Source: Streptomyces vietnamensis
Lineage (GTDB): Bacteria; Actinomycetota; Actinomycetes; Streptomycetales; Streptomycetaceae
Reading direction: 5' to 3'
DNA length: 64,000 nucleotides
NCBI RefSeq assembly: GCF_000830005.1
Contig: NZ_CP010407.1
Location: 6,460,001 to 6,524,000, forward strand
In this document: piece after piece, positions 43,374 through 52,961 of the stretch
Position numbering within the stretch: position 1 is the stretch's first letter
Layout: each line of letters starts with the position of its first letter
Position numbers and translations under genes: made by a program
The notes under the pieces: generated by a model
The model's input: only the letters and a program-made list of their open reading frames with translations
What the model was told of the DNA's origin: nothing
Databases searched by the model: none

Positions 43374-44657
43374 TCACGCGCTCGCCGACAGCGCCTTCAC
43401 CAGCAGCGGGGTCACCAGTTCCACCTGCCACGGGCGGGCGCCGTGGCCGGACAGTGCCGCGGACACCGTCTCCGGGGTCGCCGGGGCCGGCGGTTCCCAG
43501 CAGACCCGGCGCACCGTGTCCGGCGTGATCAGGTTCTCCTGCGGGAGGTTCAGTTCCTCCGCGAGCGCCGAGACCGCCGTGCGGGCCGCCGCGAGGCGGG
43601 CCGCCGCGACCGGGTCCTTGTCCGCCCAGGCGCGCGGCGGGGGCGGGCCCGCGACCTGCTGGCCGGGCTGGGGCAGTTCGCTCTCCGGGAGGGCCCTGGC
43701 GCGGTCCACCGCGGCCTGCCACTGCTCCAGCTGGCGGCGGTTCATCCGGTTGCCGAAACCGGGCAGCGCGAGGAGCGCGCCCACGTTCACCGGCACCGCG
43801 AGCGCCGCCTCCACGATCGCCGCGTCGCTCAGCACCTTGCCGGGGGAGACGTCACGCCGCTGGGCGACCTTGTCGCGGGCCGTCCACAGCTCCCGTACGA
43901 CCGCCATCTGGCGACGCCGGCGCACCTTGTGCATGCCGGAGGTCCGGCGCCACGGGTCCTTGCGGGGCGGGGCGGGCGGGGCCGAGGCGATGGCGTCGAA
44001 CTCCTGGCGGGCCCACTCCAGCTTCCCCTGCCGGTCGAGTTCCTTCTCCAGGGCGTCCCGCAGGTCGACGAGCAGCTCGACGTCCAGGGCCGCGTACCGC
44101 AGCCAGGGCTCGGGCAGCGGGCGGGTGGACCAGTCGACGGCGGAGTGGCCCTTCTCCAGGGCGTAGCCGAGGACGGACTCGACCATCGCGCCGAGGCCGA
44201 CCCGCGGGAAGCCCGCGAGGCGTCCAGCGAGCTCGGTGTCGAAGAGCGAGGTGGGGAGCATGCCTATGTCGCGCAGGCACGGGAGGTCCTGGGTCGCGGC
44301 GTGCAGGATCCACTCGGTCCCGGCGAGCGCCTCGCCGAGCCCCGAGAGGTCGGGGCAGCCGACGGGGTCGATGAGCGCGGTGCCCGCGCCCTCGCGGCGG
44401 AGCTGGACGAGATAGGCGCGCTGGCCGTAGCGGTAGCCGGAGGCGCGCTCGGCGTCCACGGCCACGGGACCGCTTCCGGCGGCGAACGCGGCGATCACCT
44501 CGGCGAGGGCGTCCTCGGTCTCGACGACGGGCGGAATCCCCTCGCGGGGCTCCAGCAACGGGATCGGAAGCCCATTCGCAGGGACATCGTCGTCCGGGGG
44601 GCCGCCCCCGGTGGTGCGCAGTGCTGTGTCTGCTGCGGTCTCTTGGGCGTCGGTCAC
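43374..44657 (-). CDS. rnd: Ribonuclease D family 3'-5' exonuclease
   Basis: A 427-residue exonuclease with a DEDDy nuclease domain and an HRDC domain. Exo I: VAVDAERASGYRYGQRAYLVQL (Asp, Glu). Exo II: WILHAATQDLPCLRDIG (Asp). Exo III: PWLRYAALDVELLVDLRD (Tyr and Asp). HRDC region: ARDKVAQRRDVSPGKVLSDAAIVEAA. It trims the 3' ends of tRNA and other RNAs. An N-terminal Pro/Asp-rich extension and a C-terminal extension of about 90 residues are usual in Streptomyces. The start is GTG 44657. It is separated from the response regulator by a strong palindromic terminator. Confidence 0.92.
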   Translation of the reverse strand: MTDAQETAADTALRTTGGGPPDDDVPANGLPIPLLEPREGIPPVVETEDALAEVIAAFAAGSGPVAVDAERASGYRYGQRAYLVQLRREGAGTALIDPVGCPDLSGLGEALAGTEWILHAATQDLPCLRDIGMLPTSLFDTELAGRLAGFPRVGLGAMVESVLGYALEKGHSAVDWSTRPLPEPWLRYAALDVELLVDLRDALEKELDRQGKLEWARQEFDAIASAPPAPPRKDPWRRTSGMHKVRRRRQMAVVRELWTARDKVAQRRDVSPGKVLSDAAIVEAALAVPVNVGALLALPGFGNRMNRRQLEQWQAAVDRARALPESELPQPGQQVAGPPPPRAWADKDPVAAARLAAARTAVSALAEELNLPQENLITPDTVRRVCWEPPAPATPETVSAALSGHGARPWQVELVTPLLVKALSASA

Positions 44658-44683
44658 GTGTCAAGGGTATCGGTGAACGGCAA

Positions 44684-44717
44684 GCGCCTGTCGACGGAAC
44701 GTTCCGTCGACAGGCGC
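44684..44717. terminator. 34-bp perfect palindrome after the response regulator
   Basis: The arms (GCGCCTGTCGACGGAAC and its exact complement) meet at AACGTT, giving a 34-bp perfect palindrome between the response-regulator stop and rnd. It probably acts as a terminator hairpin with an AACGTT loop. Confidence 0.7.
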
Positions 44718-44737
44718 GCACCCGTGTCCACCGGCCG

Positions 44738-45403
44738 TCAGTGGATGATGCCCGTCCGCAGGGCCACCGCGACCATGCCGGCGCGGTCGCCGGTGCCCAG
44801 CTTGCGGGCGATGCGGGCGAGGTGGCTCTTGACGGTGAGGGCGGACAGCCCCATGGAGACGCCGATCGCCTTGTTCGACTGGCCCTCCGCGACGAGCCGC
44901 AGCACCTCGACCTCACGGCCGGAGAGCTCGCGGTAGCCGCCCGGGTGGCTCGGGGCACCCGGGGGGCGGCGGTGGCCGAGGCGGGCCGCCGCGGCGCCGA
45001 TGGGGGCGGCGCCGGGACGGGTCGGGTGGCCGATGTTGGTCCGGGTGCCGGTGACGACGTAGCCCTTCACGCCGCCCGCCAGGGCGTTGCGCACGGCGCC
45101 GATGTCATCGGCGGCCGAGAGGGCGAGGCCGTTGGGCCAGCCCGCGGCGCGGGTCTCGGACAGCAGGGTCAGGCCGCTGCCGTCGGGCAGGTGGACGTCG
45201 GCCACGCAGATGTCGCGCGGGTTGCCGACGCGGGGACGGGCCTCCGCGATGGACGAAGCCTCGATCACGTCGCGTACTCCGAGGGCCCACAGGTGGCGGG
45301 TCACGGTGGAACGGACGCGCGGATCGGCCACGACGACCATGGCCGTCGGCTTGTTCGGGCGGTAGGCGACCAGGCTTGCGGGCTGCTCGAGGAGAACGGA
45401 CAC
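44738..45403 (-). CDS. Orphan NarL/LuxR-type response regulator
   Basis: A 221-residue regulator. The receiver domain has the phospho-acceptor Asp in ICVADVHLPDG, Ser in LALSAAD and Lys in GGVKGYVV, but only one Asp in the acidic pocket (VVADPRV), so phosphorylation may be atypical. The C-terminal LuxR helix-turn-helix is YRELSGREVEVLRLVAEGQSNKAIGVSMGLSALTVKSHLARIARKLG. No sensor kinase is adjacent. The GTG at 45403 follows AGGAGG. An AT-rich stretch at 45524-45556 is the probable promoter. It matches SCO6029 in position. Confidence 0.88.
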   Translation of the reverse strand: MSVLLEQPASLVAYRPNKPTAMVVVADPRVRSTVTRHLWALGVRDVIEASSIAEARPRVGNPRDICVADVHLPDGSGLTLLSETRAAGWPNGLALSAADDIGAVRNALAGGVKGYVVTGTRTNIGHPTRPGAAPIGAAAARLGHRRPPGAPSHPGGYRELSGREVEVLRLVAEGQSNKAIGVSMGLSALTVKSHLARIARKLGTGDRAGMVAVALRTGIIH

Positions 45404-45637
45404 CAGGCCTCCTGGGGGGGAAGGGTGCGGGACGGAGCCGGCTCGGGGAAGAAGCCGGGGGCGAACCCGTGCTGTGAAGGGGTCACTGACTCCTTCGGCA
45501 GCTGGGCCGCCCGCCTTTAGGGAAAGATCACGATTTGGTGAGTAACAATTAGGGCAATTCGGACGCGTGATCGATCATCCTACGAGCGGGCCCCGCCCCT
45601 TCACCCCCACGAGGGACGCCCGGAGCCGGAGCCCCAG

Positions 45638-45714
45638 GCCCCCTGCGGCCCCGTCCGGTTCCGTCTCTCAGGCCCCCCGTGGCCCCGTCTCTCAGGCCCC
45701 CTGCGGCCCCCGCC
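45638..45714. repeat. Repeated 3' end of the DUF3000 gene
   Basis: GGCCCCCTGCGG occurs at 45638 and 45695, and GGCCCCCCGTGG at 45671; the last two units are 24 bp apart and share CCCCGTCTCTCA. The TCA of the DUF3000 stop (45692) is copied at 45668, so the end of the gene seems to have been duplicated downstream. Confidence 0.75.
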
Positions 45715-46384
45715 GCTGCGGCAGCGAGACGACCCCCGCGCCCGTCACCGTCCCGGCCCCCGGATCCGCCGGCGCGGGCGGCAGTCCCGCGATCTGGCAG
45801 AGCAGGTCGCACCAGGCCGCCAGGTGCGCCCCCGTGTCCGGCACCCCGCCCAGGCCCTCGCGCGGGGTCCAGGACGCCCGGATCTCGATCTGGGTCGCCG
45901 GTCTGCGGTCCGCGAGGCCGCCGAAGTAGTGCGAGCCCGCCATCGTCACGGTCCCGCCGGCCTCCCCGTACGAGAGCCCCCGCGCCTCCATGGCCCCGGT
46001 CAGCCAGGACCAGCACACCTCGGGCAGCAGCGGGTCCGCCGCCATCTCGGGCTCCAGCTCCGCCCGGATCAGGGTCACCAGGCGGAACGTGCCCTTCCAG
46101 GCCTCGTGTCCGTCCGGGTCGTGCAGCAGCACGAGCCGCCCGTCCGCCAGGTCCTCCTCGCCCTCCACGACGGCCGCCTCCACCGCGTACGCGTACGGGG
46201 CGAGCCGCTGCGGCGGCCTGGTCGGGTCGATCTCGATCTCGGACCGCAGCCTCGCCGACCGCAAGGCCTCCACCGCCCGCCGGAACGCGGGCGGAACCGG
46301 ATTCGCCTCCGTACTGTCCGCCGTTTCGTCCGTCCCTCGATCGCCGTCGGAATGATCGGAAAAATGTCCCTGAGCCGCAGCCAT
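45692..46384 (-). CDS. DUF3000 domain-containing protein
   Basis: A 230-residue protein with the DUF3000 signature: [40 protein letters not shown] near residue 32, then [39 protein letters not shown] and [12 protein letters not shown]. The family is actinobacterial and has no known function; it sits next to hemE in many Streptomyces. ATG 46384 is in the divergent promoter with hemE. The C-terminal end GPAPGAG..., rich in Pro and Gly, leads into a repeat. Confidence 0.85.
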   Translation of the reverse strand: MAAAQGHFSDHSDGDRGTDETADSTEANPVPPAFRRAVEALRSARLRSEIEIDPTRPPQRLAPYAYAVEAAVVEGEEDLADGRLVLLHDPDGHEAWKGTFRLVTLIRAELEPEMAADPLLPEVCWSWLTGAMEARGLSYGEAGGTVTMAGSHYFGGLADRRPATQIEIRASWTPREGLGGVPDTGAHLAAWCDLLCQIAGLPPAPADPGAGTVTGAGVVSLPQRRGPQGA

Positions 46385-46474
46385 GCGGGGAAGAGTAGGC
46401 GGAACGGGGCCTCCGTGCAGGGAGGACACCCGGCCCGGACGAGCGGCTTCCCGCCACATGCGAAGATTCTGGGC

Positions 46475-47551
46475 GTGAGTGCCATTGACCGCCCGCAGGG
46501 CCAGCAGACGAAGCAGCAGTCGCGGACGTACGACTCCGCGTTCCTCAAGGCGTGCAGGCGCGAGCCGGTGCCCCACACCCCCGTCTGGTTCATGCGACAG
46601 GCCGGGCGTTCCCTCCCCGAGTACCTGAAGGTCCGCGAGGGCATCCCCATGCTCGAGTCGTGCATGCGGCCCGAGCTGGTCACCGAGATCACGCTCCAGC
46701 CGGTCCGGCGCCACAAGGTCGACGCCGCCATCTACTTCAGCGACATCGTCGTCCCGCTCAAGGCCATCGGCCTCGACCTCGACATCAAGCCCGGCGTCGG
46801 CCCGGTCGTCGCCGACCCGATCCGCACCCGCGCCGACCTGGACCGGCTGCGCGACCTGACCCCCGAGGACGTCCACTACGTCACCGAGGCCATCGGGATG
46901 CTCACCGAGGAGCTCGGCGACACCCCGCTCATCGGCTTCGCCGGCGCGCCTTTCACCCTCGCGAGCTACCTCGTCGAGGGCGGCCCCTCGCGCAGCCACG
47001 AGCACACCAAGGCGCTCATGTACGGCGACCCGCAGCTCTGGGCCGACCTGCTCGACCGCCTCGCCGAGATCACCTCGGCCTTCCTCAAGGTCCAGATCGA
47101 GGCCGGCGCCTCCGCCGTGCAGCTCTTCGACTCCTGGGTCGGCGCGCTCGCCCCGGCCGACTACCGCCGCTCGGTGATGCCGGCCTCCACCAAGGTCTTC
47201 GACGCGGTCGCCGGCTACGGCGTCCCGCGCATCCACTTCGGTGTCGGTACGGGCGAGCTCCTCGGCCTGATGGGCGAGGCCGGCGCGGACGTCGTCGGCG
47301 TCGACTGGCGCGTCCCGCTCGACGAGGCCGCCCGCCGCGTCGGCCCCGGCAAGGCCCTCCAGGGCAACCTGGACCCGGCCGTGCTCTTCGCCTCGACCGA
47401 GGTCGTGGAGGCCAAGACCGACGAGGTCCTGGCCGCCGCGAAGGACCTGGAGGGGCACGTCTTCAACCTGGGCCACGGCGTCATGCCGGCCATGGACCCG
47501 GACGCCCTGTCCCGCCTCGTCGAGTACGTGCACACGCGGACGGCCGTCTGA
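46475..47551 (+). CDS. hemE: Uroporphyrinogen decarboxylase
   Basis: A 358-residue cytosolic enzyme that removes four acetate carboxyls from uroporphyrinogen III to form coproporphyrinogen III. The signature [15 protein letters not shown] (about 40-54) and [17 protein letters not shown] are present, as is [26 protein letters not shown]. The GTG at 46475 follows GATTCTGGGC and gives a 16-residue variable N-terminus. It is divergent from DUF3000. With cgoX (50573) and chdC (52078) it forms part of the coproporphyrin-dependent haem route, though other genes interrupt the group. Confidence 0.95.
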   Translation: MSAIDRPQGQQTKQQSRTYDSAFLKACRREPVPHTPVWFMRQAGRSLPEYLKVREGIPMLESCMRPELVTEITLQPVRRHKVDAAIYFSDIVVPLKAIGLDLDIKPGVGPVVADPIRTRADLDRLRDLTPEDVHYVTEAIGMLTEELGDTPLIGFAGAPFTLASYLVEGGPSRSHEHTKALMYGDPQLWADLLDRLAEITSAFLKVQIEAGASAVQLFDSWVGALAPADYRRSVMPASTKVFDAVAGYGVPRIHFGVGTGELLGLMGEAGADVVGVDWRVPLDEAARRVGPGKALQGNLDPAVLFASTEVVEAKTDEVLAAAKDLEGHVFNLGHGVMPAMDPDALSRLVEYVHTRTAV

Positions 47552-47579
47552 CCGACGGCCGCCCGCGTGCGGTGGGGGC

Positions 47580-48002
47580 TCAGACCTCGCAGCTGATGGG
47601 CGGGTTGCCGGTCCCCACCCGGCAGTAGTCGGTGCCGAGGCCGCCGCTGACGGTGGCGTTGTTCGTGTCGACGCGGATGTAGTCGTTGCCGAGTCCGCCG
47701 TTGACCTGGCCGGCGGCGACCGTGCCGACCCTGATGTAGTCGCTGCCGTCGCCGCCGAGCACCTGGCCGCTGGACGTGCCGACGCTGATGTAGTCGTTGC
47801 CGCCCAGGCCGCTGATCGTGTCCATCGAGTTGATGGACGTGCACGTGATGTAGTCGGAGCCCGACGTTCCGGTGATGTTGGGGCCGGGGGCGGGGACGCC
47901 GTTCACCTGGCACCCGACCGCGGCGTGGGCGGGCGTGCTCAGGACGAGCGGGGTCACGATGAGAGAGGCGGCGCAGAGCGCTCGCGCGGCGTTTCTGATC
48001 AT
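47580..48002 (-). CDS. Small secreted RTX-like calcium-binding repeat protein
   Basis: A 140-residue protein with a signal peptide (MIRNAARALCAASLIVTPLV, cleavage near AHA-AVG). The mature part has five repeats of about 18 residues of the form GGxGxDYIxVGT, such as LGGDGSDYIRVGTVAAG and GGLGNDYIRVDTNNATV, resembling RTX calcium-binding beta-roll units. Four Cys flank the array (one each side and others near the ends), which may stabilise it. No enzymatic domain and no type I secretion genes are present. It is convergent with hemE, 28 bp apart. A palindrome covers its start codon. Confidence 0.75.
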   Translation of the reverse strand: MIRNAARALCAASLIVTPLVLSTPAHAAVGCQVNGVPAPGPNITGTSGSDYITCTSINSMDTISGLGGNDYISVGTSSGQVLGGDGSDYIRVGTVAAGQVNGGLGNDYIRVDTNNATVSGGLGTDYCRVGTGNPPISCEV

Positions 48003-48010
48003 GTGATCAG
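47995..48010. promoter_or_regulatory. Palindrome over the RTX-like start codon
   Basis: CTGATCA-TG-TGATCAG is a perfect 7-bp-arm inverted repeat whose centre is the ATG (minus strand) of the RTX-like gene; a regulator bound there would block translation initiation or transcription. Confidence 0.45.
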
Positions 48011-48067
48011 TTACCTATGGTGATGAGTTGATCGCAAGCCGTCACCAGGGGTGATCCGCCGCTCGGG

Positions 48068-49450
48068 TCATTCCGCCGCCCGAACGGCCGCCACCGCCTT
48101 GCGCGCCGCGACGAGCACCGGATCCCACACCGGCGAGAACGGCGGCGCGTACCCCAGGTCCAGGGCCGTCATCCCCTCCACCGTCATCCCCGCCGTCAGC
48201 GCCACCGCCGCGATGTCCACCCGCTTCGCCGCGCCCTCCCGGCCCACGATCTGCACCCCGAGCAGCCGGCCCGTGCGCTTCTCGGCCAGCATCTTCACCG
48301 TCATCGGCGCGGCCCCCGGGTAGTAGCCCGCCCGGCTCGACGACTCGACCGTCACCGTCACGAACCGCAGCCCCACCTCCCGGGCGTCCTTCTCCCGCAG
48401 GCCCGTCCGCGCGATCTCCAGGTCGCACACCTTCGACACCGCCGTGCCCACCACGCCCGGGAAGGTCGAGTAACCGCCGCCCACGTTCGAGCCGATGACC
48501 TGGCCGTGCTTGTTCGCGTGCGTGCCGAGGGGCACGTGCCGCTCCCGGCCCGAGACCAGGTCCAGGACCTCCACGCAGTCACCGCCGGCCCAGATGTTCT
48601 CGTGGCCCCTGACCCGCATCGCCAGATCGGTGAGCAGCCCGCCGTACGTCCCGAGCGGCAGCCCCGCCGCCCGCGCGAGCGAGGTCTCCGGCACCACGCC
48701 GGTGCCGAGGACCACCACGTCCGCCGGGTACTCGTCCGCGTCCGTCGCCACCGCCCGCACCCGGCCGTCCGAGCCGGTCAGGATCTTCGTCACCGGCGCC
48801 GAGACGACCGTCCTGATCCCGAGCCCGTCCATCGCCCGGTGCACGAGCCGCCCCATGTCCGGATCGAGGGTCGCCATCGGCTGCTCGCCCCGGGTCAGGA
48901 CCGTCACCTCGTAGCCCCGGTTCAGCAGGGCCTCCGCCATCTCCACCCCGATGTACCCGGCGCCGACGACGACCGCCCGCCGCCCCGGCGTACCGGACAG
49001 CGAGTCGAGCAGCGCCTGGCCGTCGTCGAGGGTCTGCACCCCGTGCACCCCCGGCGCGTCGATCCCCGGCAGCGGCGGGCGCAGCGGCCGGGCCCCGGTC
49101 GCGATCACCAGCTTGTCGAAGCCCGTCCACGCCTCCGTACCCGCCTCCAGGTCCCGCGAGCGGACCCGCTGCCCCGGGACGTCGATCTCCGTCACCTCGG
49201 TCCGCGTCCGCAGATCGATGTCACGGGCCCGGTGCTCCTCGGGGGAGCGCGCGATCAGCTCCCCGCGCGAGGCCACGTCCCCGCCCACCCAGTACGGGAT
49301 GCCGCAGGCCGAGTACGAGGAGAAGTGCCCACGCTCGAAGGCGACGATCTCCAGCTCCCCGGGGGACCTGAGCCTGCGCGCCTGCGACGCGGCGGACATG
49401 CCCGCCGCGTCGCCACCGATGACCACCAGTCGTTCGCTCATGAGACTCAT
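48068..49450 (-). CDS. CoA-disulfide reductase/NADH oxidase-like flavoprotein
   Basis: A 460-residue pyridine-nucleotide-disulfide oxidoreductase of the single-Cys class. FAD motif VVIGGDAAGMSAASQARR near residue 9, NAD motif VVVGAGYIGVEMAEALL near 160, and FAD motif NIWAGGDCVEVLD near 290. The redox Cys is in YSACGIPYW (about residue 47), the position used by CoA-disulfide reductases and NADH oxidases. A C-terminal dimerisation domain with PMTVKMLAEKRTGRLLGVQIVG is present. It could reduce CoA disulfide, polysulfide or oxygen. The ATG at 49450 or 49441; neither has a strong ribosome site. It is 9 bp after the DUF4349 gene in the same operon. Confidence 0.88.
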   Translation of the reverse strand: MSLMSERLVVIGGDAAGMSAASQARRLRSPGELEIVAFERGHFSSYSACGIPYWVGGDVASRGELIARSPEEHRARDIDLRTRTEVTEIDVPGQRVRSRDLEAGTEAWTGFDKLVIATGARPLRPPLPGIDAPGVHGVQTLDDGQALLDSLSGTPGRRAVVVGAGYIGVEMAEALLNRGYEVTVLTRGEQPMATLDPDMGRLVHRAMDGLGIRTVVSAPVTKILTGSDGRVRAVATDADEYPADVVVLGTGVVPETSLARAAGLPLGTYGGLLTDLAMRVRGHENIWAGGDCVEVLDLVSGRERHVPLGTHANKHGQVIGSNVGGGYSTFPGVVGTAVSKVCDLEIARTGLREKDAREVGLRFVTVTVESSSRAGYYPGAAPMTVKMLAEKRTGRLLGVQIVGREGAAKRVDIAAVALTAGMTVEGMTALDLGYAPPFSPVWDPVLVAARKAVAAVRAAE

Positions 49451-49459
49451 GGGACGAAC

Positions 49460-50434
49460 CTACTTCTCGGGACTCTCCTGGGGTGCCGGAACCACAGGCG
49501 CCCCCGCGGCGTTCCGCGGGGTGTCCGGCAGGCCCGGGACGGCGCCCGCCGGCCGGGTGCGGGCCGCGAGGCGCGGACGGACGAGACGGCGCCACAGGAC
49601 GAAGAGGATCAGCGCGACCGCGAGCCACGGGGCCAGCGCGGTCAGGACGATCCCGACCCAGGCGGCCGCGCCCACCAGCGCGTTCCAGCCGCCGCTCAGG
49701 GCGTCCCCGAAGCCGGGGCGGCCCTCCTCCCGCTCCTCCGCCGACGGTTCCTCGGGCTCGGAGAGCCGGAGCGTGATCGTCGCCATCGTCGTGCGGTCCT
49801 TCAACGAGGCCCGCTGGGCGAGCAGTGCCTCCAGGTCCGCCTGGCGGCGGCTCAGCTCGCCCTCCAGGGTCACCACGTCGGACAGCTTCTCCGCCCGGTC
49901 CATCAGCGCCCGCACCCGCGCCACGCTCGCCCGCTGGGTGGCGATCCGGCTCTCCACGTCCACCACCTGGTCGGTGACGTCCTTGGCGGACGCCCGGCGG
50001 TCGAGCAGCTTCCCCGCGCCCGCGAGCTCGGTGAGGACGGAGTCGTACCGCTCCTGCGGCACCCGCAGCACGATCTGCGAGCCGAGGTGCGTGCCGTCGA
50101 CCCGCTCCGTCGTCTCGTTCTCCACGTGCCCGCCCGCGTCCGTCGCCACCCGACGGGCCGTGACCAGGGCCTTCGCCGCGTCCTTCACCTCGACGGAGAG
50201 CTCGGCGGTACGGATGACGTGCTGCTGTGCCGGCGCCTTCGACGCAGGCTTCCCCGCGGCGCCCGAGGCGCTGTCCGCCGCTCCCTCGGCCGCCCCGTCC
50301 GCGGGCTTCGCCGCCGCCATGCCGCCGCCCTTGCCGTCCGAGGCGGACTCCGTGGCGCCCGCCCCGCAGCCGGTCAGGACCAGTGAGGCCGTCAGCAGGA
50401 CCGCGGCCGCCGTTCTCGTTCTTGCTGTCCGCAC
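49460..50434 (-). CDS. DUF4349 lipoprotein
   Basis: A 324-residue lipoprotein. GTG 50434 gives a short signal with lipobox SLVLTGCG. A Ala/Gly/Ser linker leads to the DUF4349 domain: HVIRTAELSVEVKDAAKALVTARRVATDAGGHVENETTE, VPQERYDSVLTELAGAGK, then a coiled coil DVTDQVVDVESRIATQRASVARVRALMDRAEKLSDVVTLEGELSRRQADLEAL, and a membrane helix VGIVLTALAPWLAVALILFVLW. Function unknown in the family, though coiled coil plus anchor suggests an envelope role. It is divergent from the haem gene cgoX. Confidence 0.87.
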   Translation of the reverse strand: MRTARTRTAAAVLLTASLVLTGCGAGATESASDGKGGGMAAAKPADGAAEGAADSASGAAGKPASKAPAQQHVIRTAELSVEVKDAAKALVTARRVATDAGGHVENETTERVDGTHLGSQIVLRVPQERYDSVLTELAGAGKLLDRRASAKDVTDQVVDVESRIATQRASVARVRALMDRAEKLSDVVTLEGELSRRQADLEALLAQRASLKDRTTMATITLRLSEPEEPSAEEREEGRPGFGDALSGGWNALVGAAAWVGIVLTALAPWLAVALILFVLWRRLVRPRLAARTRPAGAVPGLPDTPRNAAGAPVVPAPQESPEK

Positions 50435-50572
50435 GAGGTTCCCCCAGGGTGGTGGTGAGTAGTGCCCGTTGGACGTACGGGCACGCCGTACGGGTTGCCC
50501 TCCGGCGGTAGCGATGCGGTCACGGTCAGGCCTCGGAACGGGCGCGGGCGGGCGATTTGAGAGAGTGGTGCC

Positions 50573-52060
50573 ATGAACGCGGACACCACGGGACACCACG
50601 CCGGGCATCGTGCCGGGCCGCACGCCGGGCCTCACGTCGTCGTCGCCGGAGGCGGGATCGCCGGGCTCGCGGCCGCCCACCGGTTGGCCCTCGCCGGCCA
50701 CCGGGTGACCCTCCTCGAAGCGGACGCCCGGCTCGGCGGCAAGCTCCTCGCCGGGGAGATCGCGGGCGCGCCCGTCGACCTCGGCGCCGAGTCGCTGCTC
50801 GCCCGCCGCCCCGAGGCCGTCGCCCTCGCCCGGGCCGTCGGTCTCGGCGACCGGCTCCAGGCCCCCGCGACGACCACCGCGTCCGTCTGGTCCCGTGGCG
50901 AGCTCGTCCCCATGCCCAAGGGGCACGTCATGGGCGTCCCCGGCGACCCCGCCGCCGTCGGGGGGCTGCTCTCCGCCGAGGGCGTGCGCCGCATCGGCGG
51001 CGACCTGGAGCTGCCGCCGACCGAGATCGGCGAGGACATCGCCATCGGCGCGTACGTCGCCGCGCGCATGGGCCACGAGGTCGTCGACCGGCTCGTCGAA
51101 CCCCTCCTCGGCGGGGTGTACGCCGGTGACGCCCACCGCATCTCGATGAAGGCCGCCGTCCCCGCCCTCTTCGAGGCCGCCCGCGTCCACCCCACGCTCA
51201 CCGCCGCCGTCCACGCCGTCCAGCGGGCCGGCGCCGCCGTCCCCGCCGACGCGGCGGGCGCCGCCACCGGCCTCGGCGGCTCCGTCTTCGCCGGCATCGA
51301 GGGCGGCATCGGCACTCTCCCCGTCGCCGTCGCCGACGCGGTCCGCGCTGCCGGCGGCGAGATCCACACCGGCACCCCCGTGAACGCGCTCCTCCGCACC
51401 GGCACCACCGGCTGGCAGGTCGTGACCCGGGACCGGACCTTCGACGCCGACGCCGTCGTCCTCGCCACCCCCGCCGGCATCGCCGCCGGACTCCTCGGCG
51501 GCCACGCCCCGGACGCCGCCGCCGAGCTCGACGCGATCGACTACGCCTCCATGGCCCTGATCACCCTCGCCTTCCGCCGCTCCGACATGCCCGCCCTGGA
51601 AGGCTCCGGCTTCCTCGTCCCGCCCGTCGACGGCCACACCATCAAGGCCTCCACCTTCTCCGCCCGGAAGTGGCAGTGGGTCGCCGACGCCGCCCCCGAC
51701 CTGTTCGTGCTCCGCACCTCCGTCGGCCGCCACGGCGAGGAGGAGCAGGTCCACCGCGAGGACTCCGACCTCGTCGACGCCTCCCTCAAGGACCTCGCCG
51801 CCGCCACCGGCCTCGCCGCCCGCCCGGTCGCGTCCACGGTCACCCGCTGGATCGGCGGCCTGCCCCAGTACCCCGTCGGCCACCTCGCCCGCGTCGCCCG
51901 CGTCCGCGCGGCCGTCGCCGCCCTCCCCGGACTGCGGCTCGCGGGCGCCGCGTACGACGGCGTCGGCATCCCCGCCTGCATCGCCTCGGCCCACCGCGCG
52001 GCCGACGAGATCATCGCCACGTCGGGAACGGGGCACCCCGGTGCGGGGCACTCCTCGTGA
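50573..52060 (+). CDS. cgoX: Coproporphyrinogen III oxidase (HemY/CgoX type)
   Basis: A 495-residue FAD enzyme of the HemY group. The N-terminal dinucleotide fold is [30 protein letters not shown] after a His/Gly-rich lead. Other family features are [39 protein letters not shown] and the C-terminal [29 protein letters not shown] for FAD. In Actinobacteria it converts coproporphyrinogen III to coproporphyrin III. It ends 17 bp before chdC, so the two are co-transcribed and act in sequence, apart from the ferrochelatase step. The old name is hemG or hemY. Confidence 0.93.
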   Translation: MNADTTGHHAGHRAGPHAGPHVVVAGGGIAGLAAAHRLALAGHRVTLLEADARLGGKLLAGEIAGAPVDLGAESLLARRPEAVALARAVGLGDRLQAPATTTASVWSRGELVPMPKGHVMGVPGDPAAVGGLLSAEGVRRIGGDLELPPTEIGEDIAIGAYVAARMGHEVVDRLVEPLLGGVYAGDAHRISMKAAVPALFEAARVHPTLTAAVHAVQRAGAAVPADAAGAATGLGGSVFAGIEGGIGTLPVAVADAVRAAGGEIHTGTPVNALLRTGTTGWQVVTRDRTFDADAVVLATPAGIAAGLLGGHAPDAAAELDAIDYASMALITLAFRRSDMPALEGSGFLVPPVDGHTIKASTFSARKWQWVADAAPDLFVLRTSVGRHGEEEQVHREDSDLVDASLKDLAAATGLAARPVASTVTRWIGGLPQYPVGHLARVARVRAAVAALPGLRLAGAAYDGVGIPACIASAHRAADEIIATSGTGHPGAGHSS

Positions 52061-52077
52061 CGGGCGAGAATAGGCGT

Positions 52078-52791
52078 ATGAGTGCGCCCGAAAAGATCCC
52101 GAACGCCGGTAAGAAGGCGAAGGACCTCAACGAGGTCATCCGCTACACCCTGTGGTCCGTCTTCAAGCTGCGCGACGTTCTCCCCGAGGACCGCGGCGGC
52201 TACGCCGACGAGGTCCAGGAGCTGTTCGACCAGCTCGCGGCCAAGGACATCACGATCCGCGGCACGTACGACCTGTCCGGTCTGCGCGCCGACGCCGACG
52301 TCATGATCTGGTGGCACGCCGAGACGAGCGACGAGCTCCAGGAGGCGTACAACCTCTTCCGCCGCACCAAGCTGGGCCGCGCTCTGGAGCCCGTCTGGTC
52401 GAACATGGCGCTGCACCGCCCCGCCGAGTTCAACAAGTCGCACATCCCGGCCTTCCTGGCCGACGAGAACCCGCGCGACTACGTCTCGGTGTACCCCTTC
52501 GTGCGCTCCTACGACTGGTACCTGCTGCCGGACGAGGACCGTCGCCGCATGCTCGCCGACCACGGCAAGATGGCCCGCGGCTTCCCCGACGTCCGCGCCA
52601 ACACGGTCGCCTCCTTCTCGCTCGGCGACTACGAGTGGCTCCTCGCCTTCGAGGCCGACGAGCTGCACCGCATCGTCGACCTCATGCGCCACCTGCGCGC
52701 CTCCGAGGCCCGGATGCACGTCCGCGAAGAGGTCCCCTTCTTCACCGGTCGCCGCAAGAGCGTCGCCGACCTGGTGGCGGGCCTGGCCTGA
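52078..52791 (+). CDS. chdC: Coproheme decarboxylase (HemQ)
   Basis: A 237-residue chlorite-dismutase-fold enzyme that oxidatively decarboxylates coproheme to haem b. The catalytic Tyr139 is in [12 protein letters not shown] and the proximal His162 in MLADHGKM, both matching actinobacterial ChdC. It has no distal Arg of a true chlorite dismutase. The ATG at 52078 comes 17 bp after cgoX. It is often annotated as chlorite dismutase. A terminator follows. Confidence 0.95.
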   Translation: MSAPEKIPNAGKKAKDLNEVIRYTLWSVFKLRDVLPEDRGGYADEVQELFDQLAAKDITIRGTYDLSGLRADADVMIWWHAETSDELQEAYNLFRRTKLGRALEPVWSNMALHRPAEFNKSHIPAFLADENPRDYVSVYPFVRSYDWYLLPDEDRRRMLADHGKMARGFPDVRANTVASFSLGDYEWLLAFEADELHRIVDLMRHLRASEARMHVREEVPFFTGRRKSVADLVAGLA

Positions 52792-52808
52792 CGGCCGTAC
52801 GAAAACCT

Positions 52809-52843
52809 GGTGGCGCGCCCGGCTCCCGGCCGGGCGCGCCACC
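52809..52843 (+). terminator. Terminator of cgoX-chdC
   Basis: A 14-bp perfect stem GGTGGCGCGCCCGG / CCGGGCGCGCCACC with a 7-base loop, 18 bp after chdC. The gap to 52962 holds no gene. Confidence 0.85.
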
Positions 52844-52961
52844 CCTTGACCCGGAAGATCAGACGGCGGCAGAGCCACTGCCCGCCGCTCCAGCGACACC
52901 GGGTCCGGCTCCGGGTGCGGCGCGCTTCACGCGCGCCGCACCGGCGTCATTTCCGGGACTT

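Noticed and set aside
52078..52791. Chlorite dismutase
   Set aside because: The Tyr in VYPFVRS, the absence of the distal Arg context, and the position after cgoX identify coproheme decarboxylase.
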